A DNA stretch of 6,031 bases from Clostridiales bacterium. Lineage in GTDB: Bacteria; Bacillota; Clostridia; Christensenellales; Aristaeellaceae. The stretch's first letter is position 1. Each line of letters starts with the position of its first letter. The position numbers were made by a program, and so were the translations under genes. The notes under the pieces are model-generated. The model did no database searches. It had not been told where the DNA came from and was given only the letters and a program-made list of their open reading frames with translations. The stretch covers positions 1 through 6,031 of the forward strand of contig SFOF01000136.1 of assembly GCA_004552515.1 (NCBI GenBank), in the 5' to 3' direction. Positions 5,920-6,031 of this stretch are shown one piece after another.

Positions 5920-6031
5920 CTATACCAGCAGTGGCTGGAGCTGCCGTCCCTCCAGCGCCGCGCAGGCCGATTCGAAGATCAGATCGAACCGCGCCACCAG
6001 CGAGGCGGGCTTCTTTTCCGGACTGTCCTGA
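5920..6031 (-). CDS. 3' end of a convergent gene, product not recognised (partial)
   Basis: Reading the minus strand from the window edge, an open frame of 36 codons ends in TAG at 5922-5920. It encodes ...DSPEKKPASLVARFDLIFES (the last S corresponds to about 5968) and then ACAALEGRQLQPLLV at the C-terminus. The frame stays open to the edge. The residue mix, with a helix-like run rich in Ala, Leu and charged residues and third positions mostly G or C, matches the coding style of the neighbours. The stop lies 8 nt from the shared hairpin, the expected layout for convergent genes. I do not recognise the family from this fragment. Ending in a short polar and hydrophobic tail, it could be a soluble regulator or enzyme, but that is a guess. 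Confidence 0.6.
   Translation of the reverse strand, partial: QDSPEKKPASLVARFDLIFESACAALEGRQLQPLLV

Overview
The window reads as a chromosomal stretch from a GC-rich member of the Firmicutes, most likely a Clostridia-type anaerobe. The grounds are strong AGGAGG-type ribosome binding sites, the NupO/NupP/NupQ (YufOPQ) transporter architecture, and an intracellular GH29 fucosidase of a kind common in gut Clostridia. The organism assignment is inference; there is no rRNA or other marker gene here.

Region 1 (1-3969) is the distal part of an ABC importer operon of the BMP (basic membrane protein) type. It encodes a double-NBD ATPase (85-1632) and two different permeases (1635-2888 and 2885-3916). 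The genes are tightly coupled, with a 2-nt gap and then a 4-nt ATGA overlap. A hairpin terminator at 3934-3969 closes the operon. The substrate-binding lipoprotein that normally heads such operons is not in the window and probably lies just upstream. The short leader before the ATPase gene (16-59) can fold in two mutually exclusive ways. Characterised relatives import purine and pyrimidine nucleosides.

Region 2 (about 3970-4508) has no credible gene. It is less GC-rich than the flanking genes, has strong local strand asymmetry, and contains several inverted repeats: two tandem hairpins at 4034-4084, a perfect 14-bp inverted repeat at 4190-4203/4274-4287, and a hairpin at 4326-4350. It may be an intergenic repeat element or a structured RNA. 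It is the least explained part of the window.

Region 3 (4509-5914) is a single-gene unit: a good sigma-A-type promoter (TTGCCA, 18 bp, TATAAT with an extended TG), a GH29 alpha-L-fucosidase without a signal peptide, and a 13-bp-stem terminator. Because a terminator and a separate promoter lie between them, the fucosidase is not in the same transcription unit as the importer, and a shared substrate should not be assumed.

Region 4 (5920-6031) is the 3' end of a convergent minus-strand gene that runs off the window; its product is not recognisable from the 36 residues visible. I found no CRISPR array, tRNA, rRNA, transposase or phage gene, and nothing that amounts to a clear new multi-gene system.
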